Source: Spiroplasma endosymbiont of Agriotes lineatus (GTDB lineage: Bacteria; Bacillota_I; Bacilli_A; Mycoplasmatales; Nriv7). Taken from it: 64,000 nucleotides of DNA. The notes under the pieces were generated by a model that saw only the letters and a list, made by a program, of their open reading frames with translations, ran no database searches and was not told where the DNA came from. Each line of letters starts with the position of its first letter. Position 1 is the first letter of the stretch. The stretch spans positions 682,001 to 746,000 of the forward strand of contig NZ_OZ026448.1 in NCBI RefSeq assembly GCF_964019485.1. Reading direction: 5' to 3'. Position numbers and translations under genes: made by a program. Below are positions 19,801 through 30,275 of the stretch, piece after piece.

Positions 19801-21502
19801 TCAAAAAAAGGTTGATTCACAATTGCGGTCTTGTGATAGCAAGCACATGGATATTAATAATGAAGATTTACAAGTTAGGCAACCTCGGTGTTCATATGTT
19901 ACTCCAAGAGGTGATTTGCAGTTTAATTATGCTAAACAACCATTGATGAGTAGTAATAGTGTTCAAACTGGTAATGGGGAATATGGTTCTGGGAAGCAAT
20001 TATTTGCTAATGAATATTATCAACAACAGCAATATCCACAAGTTCAGTCACAAATATTAGATTCAAATAATAATGTGGTATTAAGTCAAAAAAAGGTTGA
20101 TTCACAATTGCGGTCTTGTGATAGCAAGCACATGGATATTAATAATGAAGATTTACAAGTTAGGCAACCTCGGTGTTCATATGTTACTCCAAGAGGTGAT
20201 TTGCAGTTTAATTATGCTAAACAACCACAACCATTGATGAGTAGTAATAGTGTTCAAACTGGTAATGGGGAATATGGTTCTGGGAAGCAATTATTTGCTA
20301 ATGAATATTATCAACAACAGCAATATCCACAAGTTCAGTCACAAATATTAGATTCAAATAATAATGTGGTATTAAGTCAAAAAAAGGTTGATTCACAATT
20401 GCGGTCTTGTGATAGCAAGCACATGGATATTAATAATGAAGATTTACAAGTTAGGCAACCTCGGTGTTCATATGTTACTCCAAGAGGTGATTTGCAGTTT
20501 AATTATGCTAAACAACCATTGATGAGTAGTAATAGTGTTCAAACTGGTAATGGGGAATATGGTTCTGGGAAGCAATTATTTGCTAATGAATATTATCAAC
20601 AACAGCAATATCCACAAGTTCAGTCACAAATATTAGATTCAAATAATAATGTGGTATTAAGTCAAAAAAAGGTTGATTCACAATTGCGGTCTTGTGATAG
20701 CAAGCACATGGATATTAATAATGAAGATTTACAAGTTAGGCAACCTCGGTGTTCATATGTTACTCCAAGAGGTGATTTGCAGTTTAATTATGCTAAACAA
20801 CCACAACCATTGATGAGTAGTAATAGTGTTCAAACTGGTAATGGGGAATATGGTTCTGGGAAGCAATTATTTGCTAATGAAAGTCATCAAAATCCAAATC
20901 TTGATGTAGATATAGCTTTAAATGATTCAAGAAATCTATTTAATCAAGACGATGTTGTTGATACAATGATTGATCCTAATCCTAATAAAATTTATTATCA
21001 TTCACCAATGCCAATGACGAGAAAAACTATTGCGATTAATCAGCAAGAAACACAAAAGTTTTTATTTGCTAATCTTCCGGGAAAACCAGATGAGTTAAAA
21101 AGTCCTGTGTATGAATATAATCCGATTGAAGAACAAAATAAGAAACCAAAACAGGACAAAAATAAAAATCAAGAAAGCCATTCTTATAGAATTTTTGACC
21201 AAACAATGCAACGCCAAGCTAATACAGGAATGCAAAAAACAGTTTCTTATCCGCAAGAATATGTATATGTACAAGCAAGATCAAGATATCAAACAAAATC
21301 TAATTATTATGAACAACAACCAGAACCAGCATTAAATATTAACTTACCGAAGCAAGAAACATATAATAAATCTATTGTTAATCAACAAATTGATTCATCA
21401 GCAGTTGCAGAACATTATCATTCGCAATATCCAAATTATACATTTACTAATGATGGTTGTCCTATTTGTTATCAAGGCGGGGTTAGTTATTCTAAAATCT
21501 AA
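16886..21502 (+). CDS. giant membrane-anchored repeat protein, 1538 aa
   Basis: Not assigned to a known family. Residues 1-170 contain four TM segments (about 3-30, 70-95, 108-130, 130-150); a TGA at 17270 codes Trp and joins what otherwise looks like two ORFs. Residues 170-290 are acidic and coil-like. Residues 290-1331 are eleven tandem units of 97 or 95 residues (e.g. VRQPRCSYVTPRGDLQFNYA, EYYQQQQYPQVQSQI). Residues 1332-1538 are Tyr/Gln/Pro-rich and end with CPICYQGG. Each repeat has two Cys. The N-terminal TM bundle plus a low-complexity extension suggests a membrane-tethered polymeric or scaffold domain, cytoplasmic or surface-exposed; no signal peptide decides this. Strong AAGGAG site. 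Confidence 0.85.
17755..20880 (+). repeat. in-frame tandem array, 11 units alternating 291/285 bp
   Basis: Units start at 17755, 18046, 18331, 18622, 18907, 19198, 19483, 19774, 20059, 20350 and 20635. Odd-numbered units carry a 6-base CCACAA insertion (extra Gln-Pro), so the true period is a 576-bp dimer. By eye the copies are identical at the nucleotide level, including synonymous positions; the last one diverges after GKQLFANE. Confidence 0.97.
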
Positions 21503-21532
21503 AACTTAATTATAATCAAACTAATAAATGCA

Positions 21533-22302
21533 GTTAATAATTATGAACAAGAAATTGTCAATACATTTAATAAAAGTCGCAAAATTTATGGGTCCCGTAA
21601 AATTAAAGCTGTTTTAATAAGAAAAGATATCATCTTATCGCGGCGAAAAATCAGATGCATTATGATTCAAAAATAATTTGGTTTCTAGATACTCTAGATA
21701 CACCAAATTAAAATATCGTAATCACAAAACAACAACTAATAATGCCCAAATTAGTAATGTTTTAAATCGTGAATTTAATGACAAAAAACTTAATGAAGTT
21801 GTTGTTAGTGATTTAACATATGTGCAAGTTGGAGGAAAATGACATTATATTTGTTTATTAATTGACTTGTTTAATCGCGAAGTAATCGTCTATAATGCTG
21901 GGCCAAACAAAACCGCTGAACTAGTTCAACAAGCTTTTCATAAAATAACACGACTATTAAAGCAAATAACTTTATTTCATACCGATCGTGGTAATGAGTT
22001 CAAAAATAAAATCATTGATGAAATTTTAATAACCTTTAATATTAAAAGATCATTAAACAATAAAGGTTGCCCTTATGCTTATGATAATGCTGTGGCCGAA
22101 ACAACAACTTACAAAACCTTTAAAACAGAATTTATTAAGGGTAAAAAATTTGAAAATTTAACACAATTAAAATAAGAACTATTTGATTTTGTTAATTGAT
22201 ACAACAATATTCGAATTCACGGCAGCTTAAATTATTTAACACCCGTTGAATTTAGAAAATGGCAGTCTACATAAAAATTGCCCTAAAAAGGGTTGCCATT
22301 CC
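21533..22302 (+). pseudogene. IS3 copy 2, 5'-truncated and frameshifted orfB
   Basis: Begins inside orfB (VNNYEQEIVNTFNKSRKIYG), is shifted by one extra T near 21666 (IMIQK then stop), and resumes to 22274 (RKWQST). The right end TGGAATGGCAACCC (complement) is at 22290-22302. It carries the same small duplications as copy 1 but in opposite orientation. Inserted into the lipoprotein gene that follows. Confidence 0.8.
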
Positions 22303-22652
22303 AGTTCTTTTATTTTTTGTCCATGTGTTATTATTAAGTTTCTAATTTTTTCTTGTTTATCCTGATTATTTTGCAATTCTTTTGTAAATTGGAAAGTAAA
22401 ATCTTTTAAGTTTTTTATTTCTGGTAATTTTTCATTTATATTGCTATTATCTTTTTTATATATGTTAATCTCTGCAACACTATTTGTTGAATTCAAAATC
22501 CAAAAATTCACTTTTTCTAATTCTATAATTTTAAAATCATAAGTTTTATTTTTGTTATTTTTTTGTTCTACTGATTCATTTGTTTTTTTAGAACAGCCAA
22601 TTATTGGTAATATTATTAATTTGGAAAAAATTATTATATTTAAAATTTTCAT
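22303..22652 (-). pseudogene. lipoprotein gene truncated by IS3
   Basis: Starts MKILNIIIFSKLIILPIIGC: a signal peptide with a lipobox-like IIGC, so the mature protein would be lipid-anchored on the outer face of the membrane at Cys19 or so. About 116 residues remain (Lys/Asn/Glu-rich) before the frame enters the IS3 end at ELEW. No family recognised. Mollicute lipoproteins are commonly surface-exposed. Confidence 0.7.
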
Positions 22653-22741
22653 TATTTTAATTCCTTTATTACTTTATTTTTTCAATATATATGTATATAT
22701 TACACGAAAATCCTTAATATCATTAGAAAAATGGCAAAACC

Positions 22742-23045
22742 GGTCGCGTTTAGTTTTCTTAGGTATTTTTTAAAAAAGAAAAAATAATCATTTACTATAA
22801 ATTATTTCAATATTCAAATTAAGTATATATTTCTTATGTATGATTTTTGTTGTAAAAACTTATTTTAATGTTGTTTTTATAAGCGTTTTCCTTAGTCTTT
22901 ATAATCTTTTATTGAGATTATGTTTGTTGATATTAAATATTTTGTTTTATTATTTATTTTCCAAATAAAATGGTAATTAAATTGTCGTTGCTTGTAATTA
23001 AAAATTATTTAAACCTTTTCCTGCCTAACAAAACTTTATGCGTCC
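22742..23045 (-). repeat. family A MITE-like repeat, copy A2
   Basis: A complete 304-bp copy in reverse orientation, from GGTCGCGTTTAGTTTTCTTA to CTAACAAAACTTTATGCGTC (then C). It abuts repeat R, so the ends of two related elements lie side by side. No flanking duplication. Confidence 0.85.
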
Positions 23046-23051
23046 ATTAAT

Positions 23052-23204
23052 TTTTATTGTGTAAAAATTCAATAATATGATAAAATGATAACGAATAAAA
23101 ATGACAATAACAAGAGAGGCGGGGTTAGTTTAGTAATTAAATAATATAATTAGCTGATTGTTTTACTTCTTCAAAGCAATACCTAAGAAAACTAAACGCG
23201 ACCA
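23052..23204 (+). repeat. repeat R, copy 1
   Basis: Begins TTTTATTGTGTAAAAATTCA, contains ATGACAATAACAAGAGAGGC, ends CCTAAGAAAACTAAACGCGA (then CC), like family A. Second full copy at 44605-44758; partial at 14230. It may be a second deletion derivative of the same parent transposon. 23205-23352 then holds only the lepA leader and nothing else recognisable. Confidence 0.7.
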
Positions 23205-23352
23205 ACATTTTTCCTTGTTTATTACTTGGTTTTTAATTAGAATTAATATTATCAGTTATGATTATCTTTGAAGTGATAATGATTTTGATTATTTACGAGA
23301 GACAGCGTTAGAAAATAGTAATTTAGAACAAAGAGTAAGGAAATTAAAAATA

Positions 23353-25164
23353 ATGGCAACAAATAAAAATTTAATTCGTAATTTTAGTATTATTGCTCAT
23401 ATTGATCATGGTAAGTCTACTTTGGCGGATCGTCTTTTAGAATTAACTGGTACGGTTAGTAAAAGAGAATTAAAAGAACAATTATTAGATTCAATGGATT
23501 TAGAGCGAGAAAGAGGAATTACTATTAAGTTAAATGCTGTGCAGTTGCAGTATGTTGCTAAAGATCATCAACAATATTGTTTTAATTTAATTGATACTCC
23601 GGGACATGTAGATTTTACTTATGAAGTTTCTCGTAGTTTAGCGGCTTGTGAGGGGGCATTATTAGTCGTTGATGTTACGCAAGGGATTCAATCGCAGACA
23701 TTAGCTAATGTTTATTTGGCGATTGATAATGATTTAACAATTATTCCTGTTATTAATAAGGTTGATTTGCCTAATGCGGAACCCGAAAGAATTAAACAAC
23801 AAATTAGAGCATTGACAGGAATTGAGTATTCTCATATTCCGTTAATTTCTGCAAAGACTGGTTTAAATGTTGATGAAGTCTTGGAAACTATTGTTAGAGA
23901 TGTTCCTGCTCCAATAAAATCACAAGATGATGCTCCTTTGCAAGCATTGATTTTTGATTCTTATTATGATCAATATCGTGGCGTAATGATTTTCATTCGT
24001 GTTTTTCAAGGAACTGTTAAACCTAATGATAAGATTCGTTTTATGGCAACAATGGGTGAATATGAAGTTATTAGTGTTGGTATTAAGACACCGTTGGAAG
24101 TTCAGCAGGATGCAATATTCGCTGGTCAGGTTGGTTGAGTGGCGGCGGCTATTAAGAATATTAAAGATGTTCAAGTAGGAGATACAATGACACATGCTGA
24201 TTTTCCAACATTAGTGCCATTACCAGGTTATCGAAAAATTAATTCAATGGTTTATTGTGGATTATATCCGGTTGATAGTTCGCGTTATGAAGATTTAAAA
24301 GATGCATTATCAAAATTGCAGTTATCAGATGCTGCTTTGATTTATGAACCAGAAAATTCACAAGCATTAGGATTTGGGTTTCGTTGTGGGTTTTTAGGTT
24401 TATTACATATGGATGTTATTCAAGAACGACTTGAAAGGGAATATAATTTAGATTTAATTGCCACGGCGCCAAGTGTTATTTATGAAGTTCATTTAACTGA
24501 TCAACAAATTATTACTGTGGATAATCCGAGTAAATTACCGGAAGTACAAAAAATTTGTACTATTAATGAGCCTTTTGTTAAAGTAACGATGATGACTCCT
24601 GAAACTTATTTAGGTGGTTTGATGGAATTATGTCAGCAAAAACGCGGCATTTATCAAGATCTTGTTTATGTTGATGACACAAGAAGGATTTTGACTTATG
24701 AAATGCCGTTAAATGAGATTATTTTTGATTTTTTTGATCGTTTAAAATCTGTGTCTAAGGGGTATGCTTCATTAGATTATAAATTATTAGGTTATCGACC
24801 AAGTAAATTAGTAAAGATGGATATTTTATTGAATGGTGCAATTGTTGATGCTTTATCAATGATTGTACATAAAGATTTTGCTTATGCTCGAGGAAGAAAT
24901 TTGTGTGCTAAATTAAAGGATATTATTCCACAACAAAACTTTGAGATTCCCGTACAAGCTTCCATTGGTAATAAAATCATTATACGAGAAACTATTAAGG
25001 CGTTAAGAAAAAATGTTACTGCTAAGTGTTATGGTGGCGATATTAATCGTAAGAAAAAGTTGTTAGAAAAACAAAAGAAGGGTAAAAAGCGGATGAAGGC
25101 TTTTGGTAATGTTGAATTACCACAAGAAGCTTTTATGGCAGTTTTATCTATTGATGATAAATAA
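23353..25164 (+). CDS. lepA: elongation factor 4 (LepA)
   Basis: A 603-residue ribosome-associated GTPase related to EF-G. G1 is AHIDHGKS (about residues 15-22), switch region ERGITIKL, G3 DTPGHVDF, G4 NKVDLPNA. Domains II, III and V follow, then the LepA-specific C-terminal domain ([18 protein letters not shown]). A single TGA-Trp at 24136 (GQVGW) splits it under the standard code. Length is typical. The upstream region is crowded with repeats A2 and R; its promoter was not identified. Confidence 0.96.
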
Positions 25165-25234
25165 ACATATTATATTGAAATGTTAAAATAATTGCTTAAT
25201 TAATTGGTTATTTTAAATTATTAGGATTTTTATT

Positions 25235-25380
25235 AGACTTGGTACATAATCTTTAATTTTATCTACTATTTTGATAATATTATTTTTTAGGCGGAGTACA
25301 AATGTTAGATAAATACAAAGATAAAAATGATTTTATAGTTTAGTAAGTATAAAGTAGTGTTATAGTTATGTACCGAGTCT
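25235..25380. repeat. family C MITE, copy C2
   Basis: 146 bp from AGACTTGGTACATAAT to GTTATGTACCGAGTCT, flanked by ATT on both sides. It contains AGGCGGAG followed by a 13-codon ORF MLDKYKDKNDFIV. It lies about 50 bases ahead of argS and may affect its transcription. Confidence 0.85.
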
Positions 25381-25428
25381 ATTTTATTGTTAGTAATAAA
25401 ATTATGAAGCGAAAAAGGAGAAATATTA

Positions 25429-27096
25429 ATGTCACTAATTTTAAATCAAATTCAAAAAATATTTAAAGAGGCAGTAAATAATATTATTCCTTTTGTTGAT
25501 GATATTGTTATTGAGAAAACTCGTAATATTGAATATGGTGATTATGCTACTAATATTGCGATGGTGTTAGCGCCAATTTTAAAGCAAAAACCGGAAGTCA
25601 TTGCTAAAAAGATTATTGCTGTTATTAAGGCAAATGATTTTTTTACTAAAATAGATTTTGTTTTTCCCGGGTTCATTAATTTAACAGTTAATCAAAATCA
25701 ACTTAGCGCTGTTATTACCGAAATTTTAAAATTAAAAACTAAGTTTGGTAGTGGAGAATGTACTAATATTAAGTATAATTTAGAAATTGTTTCTGCTAAT
25801 CCAACAGGAATTTTACATATTGGTCATGCTCGTAATGGTGCTATTGGTGATGCGGTTGCAAGAATTTTAAAATTTGCAGGAAATATTGTTGAAACGGAAT
25901 ATTATCTTAATAATGCTGGTAATCAGATTAATGTGTTAGCAAATACAATTTTTTCGTATTATTTACAAAAATTAGGAGTTAATGTTGAATTTCCAGAACA
26001 ATCGTATCAGGGTAATTATCAAGAAATATTAGCAGCTAATTTTGTGAATAAATATCAAGATAAATTTATTACTGTACGAATTGTTAATGATGTTATTAAT
26101 GATGAACAGGTATTAGCAATATTTAAACAAGAGTCCATTGCTTTCTTTTTACAATTAATTAAAACGCAATTAAAGGAATTTCGAATTAATATTGATTATT
26201 GGTCTAGTGAGTTAGAAATGTATACAACAAAAGAAATTGATAAGTTAATAAAGGAATTACAAGCAACTAATAAAGTTTTTGAAAAAGATGGTACTTTGTG
26301 ATTAAAAACAACAGATTATGGTGATGATAAGGACCGAGTTCTTGTTAAACAAGATAAATCGTATGCTTATATTTTACCGGATTTAGCTTGTCATAATTTA
26401 CGAATTAAAAGAGCAAAAGCTAATTATTTGGTTAATTTTTGAGGAGCAGATCATCATAGTTATTTAACACGAATGCAGGCAGGTTTACAAATTTTAGGTT
26501 ATGATTCTAATATTTTAAAAATAGTTATTATTCAAATGGTGCGATTAATTAAAGATGGTCAAGAATATAAAATGTCAAAAAGAAAAGGGACGGCCGTATG
26601 GTTAATTGATTTAGTTGCGGAATTAGGTATTGATGTTGTTCGTTATATGTTATGTTCAAAATCATCTTCTAGTCATATGGATTTGTATTTAAGTCTTTTA
26701 ACATCTCAAAGTAATAATAATCCGGTTTATTACTTTCAATATGCTACAACGCGTTGTGCGAGTATTTTACGAAACGTGTCTCATAATATTGATTTAACAA
26801 AAACAATTGCTAGTTATCATTTATTAACACATCCCAAGGAGCGAGAATTAATTAAATTATTAGATTATTTTAGTAAAGCAGTACAAAGTGCTGCTAAGTC
26901 TTTTCAACCCAATATTATTTGTGATTATATTCAAGAATTATCACGGGAATTTCATTCATACTATTCAGAATGTAAAATTTTGGATGAAACTAATATTGCC
27001 TTATCAAAACAAAGATTGCATTTAATTATCAGCACACAGCATGTCTTTAAAAATGCTTTAAACTTAATTGCTGTTGATTTTAAGGATCAAATGTAA
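25429..27096 (+). CDS. argS: arginyl-tRNA synthetase
   Basis: Class I synthetase charging tRNA-Arg; 555 residues, in the normal range. N-terminal Add-1 domain (to about 100), HIGH signature in [21 protein letters not shown] loop in [10 protein letters not shown], then the DALR anticodon-binding domain to the C-terminus. Two TGA-Trp codons fall in the middle (GTLW, NFWGADHH). AAAAAGGAG precedes the ATG. It probably forms a single-gene unit between lepA and a repeat-filled region. Confidence 0.96.
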
Positions 27097-27357
27097 TTTT
27101 ATTATTCAAGTTAGTGTTGCTTTTAAGAAATTAATTACTATTGCCATATTTAACTTATAAGGTTTCATTTTCCCACGATTATTTTTTCGCATAAATTTTT
27201 TTCGCATCATTATTTTATTTCATTATAAGTTGTTAAATTTCATTTAGCGAGAGAAATAGAAATGTTTTGTTTAGTCAGAAATTTATTAAAAAAAAGCAAA
27301 TCACGAAAGGTTTTCTTCATAACAATTAAATTATTTTAAATCTCATTGTAAACAACA
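27097..27357 (-). other. intergenic with weak coding remnant
   Basis: The minus-strand frame reads MKKTFRDLLFFNKFLTKQNI and ISLAKWNLTTYNEIKWW (TGA as Trp) before breaking. Perhaps a relic of a small gene or transposon; no family recognised. Confidence 0.25.
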
Positions 27358-27360
27358 TTA

Positions 27361-27812
27361 GACTTGGTACATAACCTTTAATTTTATCTACTATTTTGAA
27401 TATGGACGCATAAAGTTTTGTTAGGCAGGAAAAGGTTTAAATAATTTTTAATTACAAGCAACGACAATTTAATTACCATTTTATTTGGAAAATAAATAAT
27501 AAAACAAAATATTTAATATCAACAAACATAATCTCAATAAAAGATTATAAAAACTAAGGAAAAAGCTTATAAAAATAACATTAAAATAAGTTTTTACAAC
27601 AAAAATCATACATAAGAAATATATACTTAATTTGCATATTGAAATAATTTATAGTAAATGATTATTTTTTCTTTTTTAAAAAATACCTAAGAAAACTAAA
27701 CGCGACCGTTTATCGTTATCGCAATAAGATTAGAAGGTTTGGATTACGATTTAACTTAATTTCAGGAATATATAATTTTTAATTAAGCTAGTTATAGTTA
27801 TGTACCAAGTTT
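27361..27812 (+). repeat. family C MITE (C3) split by other sequence
   Basis: The left end AGACTTGGTACATAACCTTT (flanked by ATT) stops at 27404, where family A copy A3 begins. The right end GTTATAGTTATGTACCAAGT lies at about 27790-27812, again followed by ATT. 27708-27789 matches neither family. So copy A3 lies inside, or recombined with, an older C element. Confidence 0.65.
27405..27707 (+). repeat. family A MITE-like repeat, copy A3
   Basis: A full 303-bp copy, GGACGCATAAAGTTTTGTTA ... CTAAGAAAACTAAACGCGAC (then C), nested in MITE C3. No target duplication is visible. Confidence 0.85.
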
Positions 27813-27827
27813 ATTCAATAATGAGAA

Positions 27828-27985
27828 AAATATTGACGTCTATTGTTTAAGCTTGGGGGATTTTTTTAGCATAATATTGGGACAATGTTCCCGTATATAA
27901 ATTTCTTTTGTTCATTTTAGTTATTCAAGTATAAATTGACCACGTAAAGAAAGTTAACGTTTGGTATAAATTTTCCAAAAATTAA
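27828..27985 (+). other. possible decayed small membrane protein
   Basis: From ATG 27830 one frame runs 50 codons interrupted by three TAA codons, with a hydrophobic stretch (YKFLLFILVIQV) and an end YKFSKN before a real terminator. Could be chance in AT-rich DNA. Confidence 0.2.
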
Positions 27986-27990
27986 GAAAA

Positions 27991-28018
27991 AGACAGAAAT
28001 AAAATTCTGTCTTTTTTA
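27991..28018. terminator. rho-independent terminator
   Basis: AAAAAGACAGAA and TTCTGTCTTTTT pair around ATAAAA with a T-run, so it works on both strands in principle. It ends the preceding relic and insulates the GC-rich region. Confidence 0.8.
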
Positions 28019-28079
28019 ATTAGGTTAAAATTGTCTTTAACCTTGCTTAGTTTAAGAAAATAACAGCAAAACCAACTAA

Positions 28080-28300
28080 ATAAAACTCTCCTACTTGGAA
28101 TGTCGTAAAGCCCAAGCAAGCAAGCAAGCAAGGATAAACACAATATAGAGGTGGGTGTCCCGCGCTGCACCGCCGCCGCTACGACACAATAAAGTCAATT
28201 CAATTCTTTTAGGCAATATAAAAGAGTTATCGTGGTTTGAGGATAAATCTTTAACTTACAATAGTTAAAAAGGGTGGGTGTCCCACAATAAAAAAATTTT
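28080..28300. other. GC-rich stretch with GGTGGGTGTCCC repeats
   Basis: Unusual for this genome: AAGC repeated five times at about 28110-28131, then GGTGGGTGTCCCGCGCTGCA and CCGCCGCCGCTACGAC (about 28151-28187), with GGTGGGTGTCCC again near 28272. It lies just upstream of a small gene with a consensus ribosome site. Possible plasmid or phage replication/control region; purely inferred. Confidence 0.35.
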
Positions 28301-28333
28301 AGAAATCTTATTATTTATAAGGAGGTTTTGCGA

Positions 28334-28543
28334 GTGTCTTTAAAAGAACTCTGTCAAAAAGAGTTAAAAATTAAAGTACAAAATAAATCAACACTAATTA
28401 ACAAATGTCAGTGTTATATCGATGATTATTTTACAAAATTAACCAAAAACAGAAAAGGTGGTTGATATTATAAAAAATATGCTCGGCATTGTTTAGCAAG
28501 GTTAGAATTTATTAATAAACAAAAAATAAATGCTAAACTTTAA
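28334..28543 (+). CDS. small basic protein, 69 aa, unknown
   Basis: GTG start at 28334 preceded by AAGGAGG at ideal spacing. Lys-rich, with Cys residues in LKELCQKE and NKCQCY and a GGWYYKKYARHC segment (Trp from TGA). No relative elsewhere in the window. The context (GC-rich leader, coiled-coil gene next) suggests plasmid or phage accessory DNA. Function not recognised. Confidence 0.6.
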
Positions 28544-28651
28544 TTTTTAACTTTGCAATGCAAAAATAATCATCAAATTATTAAAAAATTAATTTTTAAG
28601 AAAAATAAATGATGAATTTATTAATATCAAAAATTAGAAAGGAAAGTATAC

Positions 28652-28822
28652 ATGTTTGAAAATAATATCAAAAATACAATTAACGATTTAATCACTGAAA
28701 TTAAAACAACAACAGAAAATAATTTAAGTAATTTAGAACAAATTATGAAATCTTTAATTGATAAAGTTAACAATATTGAAAATATATTAAATCAAATAAG
28801 AAAGGCGGGGCTGCACAATTAA
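28652..28822 (+). pseudogene. coiled-coil protein, 3' end replaced by IS256 remnant
   Basis: MFENNIKNTINDLITEIK opens a helical, Asn/Glu/Lys-rich coiled coil with heptad-like spacing (SNLEQIMKSLIDKVNNIENI). After residue 49 or so it runs into the IS256 end (28812 on) and stops at 28822. GAAAGGAAAG precedes the start. Original length unknown. Confidence 0.5.
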
Positions 28823-28915
28823 CTTTGTCTCTAAGTAATTAACTTAAATTCACTCTGTCTTCAAATTTTACTTCTAAAAAATAATAAAAAACTTTATCAA
28901 AGTTTATCAGGGTTT
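28815..28915 (-). repeat. IS256 end remnant (family B fragment B3)
   Basis: GGCTGCACAATTAACTTTGT then CTCTAAGTAATTAACTTAAA and the complement of the EVKFEDRVNL coding tail. It stops where the IS3 end fragment begins. Confidence 0.7.
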
Positions 28916-28916
28916 T

Positions 28917-29040
28917 GGAATGGCAACCCTTTTTAGAGGACACTTTTTATGTAGACTGCCATTTTCTAAATTCAACTGGTGTTAAATAATTTAGGCTGCC
29001 GTGAATTCGAATATTGTTGTATCAATTAACAAAATCAAAT
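28917..29040 (-). repeat. IS3 end fragment
   Basis: TGGAATGGCAACCCTTTTTA and the complement of the last 35 codons of orfB (with one two-base insertion, AGAGGACAC). It is joined directly to the viral ATPase at 29041. Confidence 0.75.
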
Positions 29041-29821
29041 ATCAAGTTCAGGAATATCACGATATTTAATGCGACGCGCTTTTTTACTATTTTTAGCATC
29101 AATTAAAGTGTTTCGCCGGCGTTCATATTCTTCAATGCTCGTAAAAGTACCATAGACAATTTTTAAGTAGGGGCGAAAAATATTAACGGGTTTTTTACGA
29201 ATGCCGACAATCACATTATTGGCAATATCACGAATTTTAACTCATATATGTTTGTCTCCTTTGACCGCTAGCTAACACAATATGACCGAAATGGCGTGCT
29301 GTGCTAGAGCGAAATATTCTTGGATACCAGTTTCTTCGTTTTTGGTATTATTTTTTTCTTAATCAGTTCCTTCTAAAAATAAATTGGTTTCATCTCATAG
29401 AAGTAAGGTCTTATCTGGCAATACCGGGTAATCAAAGTCTAATAATTCCATATGCCCTAAACTTAATTTTTGGGTTTCTAGTAATGGGAAGGTTGATGCG
29501 ATATGATATTTCTTCTTTTTTAGTAATTTTTGATGCGTATACTAGAAAAGCGGTTTTTCCAGTTCTTAACGAACCAATAACAATATTTAATGGTGAGTTA
29601 TTTTTTAAGAAATTAATCACTTTGTTAATTTGTGTTAAATTAATGATTTTAAAAAGGAAAATTAAAATACAATTTGCTAAAAATAAATAACTTACAATGT
29701 TTTTAAAATAACCGTTGTAAATGTATCAAATTGCTCCGCAATGTCATAAAATTAAAAATGAGGTGCGATTTAATTCAATAAAATGGTTATTTTTTTTTAT
29801 TATTCATTTGCAAAATTTCAT
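29041..29821 (-). pseudogene. plectrovirus morphogenesis ATPase, truncated and shifted
   Basis: Starts MKFCKWIIKKNNHFIELN. The P-loop reads GSLRTGKTA, with Arg where the other copies have Gly. After SKITKKEE the frame shifts, later parts (YPVLPDKTLLLWDE, QEYFALARHF) lie in other frames, and the end (about 29041) is lost at the IS3 fragment. Non-functional. Confidence 0.75.
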
Positions 29822-29845
29822 CTTGCACCTCACTTTATTTTTTTG

Positions 29846-30104
29846 TTAGCGGACTGCTCCAAGTAATTTTTCAAACATTTTAAAGCAAATAAAGAATATT
29901 GCCAAAATAAATGGAAAAATGAATATTCAGTAATCAGCAAAGAAGTCACCGACTTGTGTCATATTAACAGCAATAATTTCTCGCATTTTAGTAAACGCTG
30001 TTTTAATAATCGCATTTCATAATTTAGTCATCGGTCATCGCGCCACTAGCTGTTATTTTTGTTACTGCTGGCGGGGTGGCTTCTGTTAAAAAAGTTCCAA
30101 TCAT
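29846..30104 (-). pseudogene. plectrovirus coat protein, short duplication
   Basis: MIGTFLTEATPP start and FICFKMFEKLLGAVR end are kept, but a repeated GATGACCGATGAC near 30030 throws the frame between them. The hydrophobic segment is otherwise complete. Confidence 0.65.
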
Positions 30105-30123
30105 ATAATCACTCCCTTTCTCT

Positions 30124-30275
30124 TTAAAACATTCATCATTTATATTCAAAGTTTTTCTTAAATTTGTTAAAACCACGATTAACCTTAACACGGTTATATT
30201 TTTTTCTAATTAATTTTGAATTTCTTTTAAGAAATATTTTTTAGTATTTAAGAAAATGTTTTCAATGTTTTTCAT
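30124..30275 (-). pseudogene. deletion fusion of two viral genes
   Basis: MKNIENIFLNTKKYFLK (start of the 110-aa gene, ATG at 30275) is joined at AAGAAATTC to the basic small protein's tail (RVKVNRGFNKFKKNFEYKWW). The fused frame stops after 21 codons. The shared motif at the joint suggests short-homology deletion. Confidence 0.6.

Noticed and set aside
17755-20880. Regular direct repeats suggesting a CRISPR array
   Set aside because: Units are 285-291 bp, contiguous and in frame with no unique spacers; it is an intragenic tandem repeat and no cas gene is present.
21111-21335. Plus-strand 74-codon ORF inside the giant gene
   Set aside because: Alternative frame of the Lys/Gln-rich C-terminus of the repeat protein.
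27982-28170. Minus-strand 62-codon ORF over the terminator and GC-rich stretch
   Set aside because: Crosses a clear terminator hairpin and a microsatellite; no coding character.
29432-29690. Plus-strand ORF over the inverted viral ATPase
   Set aside because: Antisense shadow of the minus-strand ATPase pseudogene.
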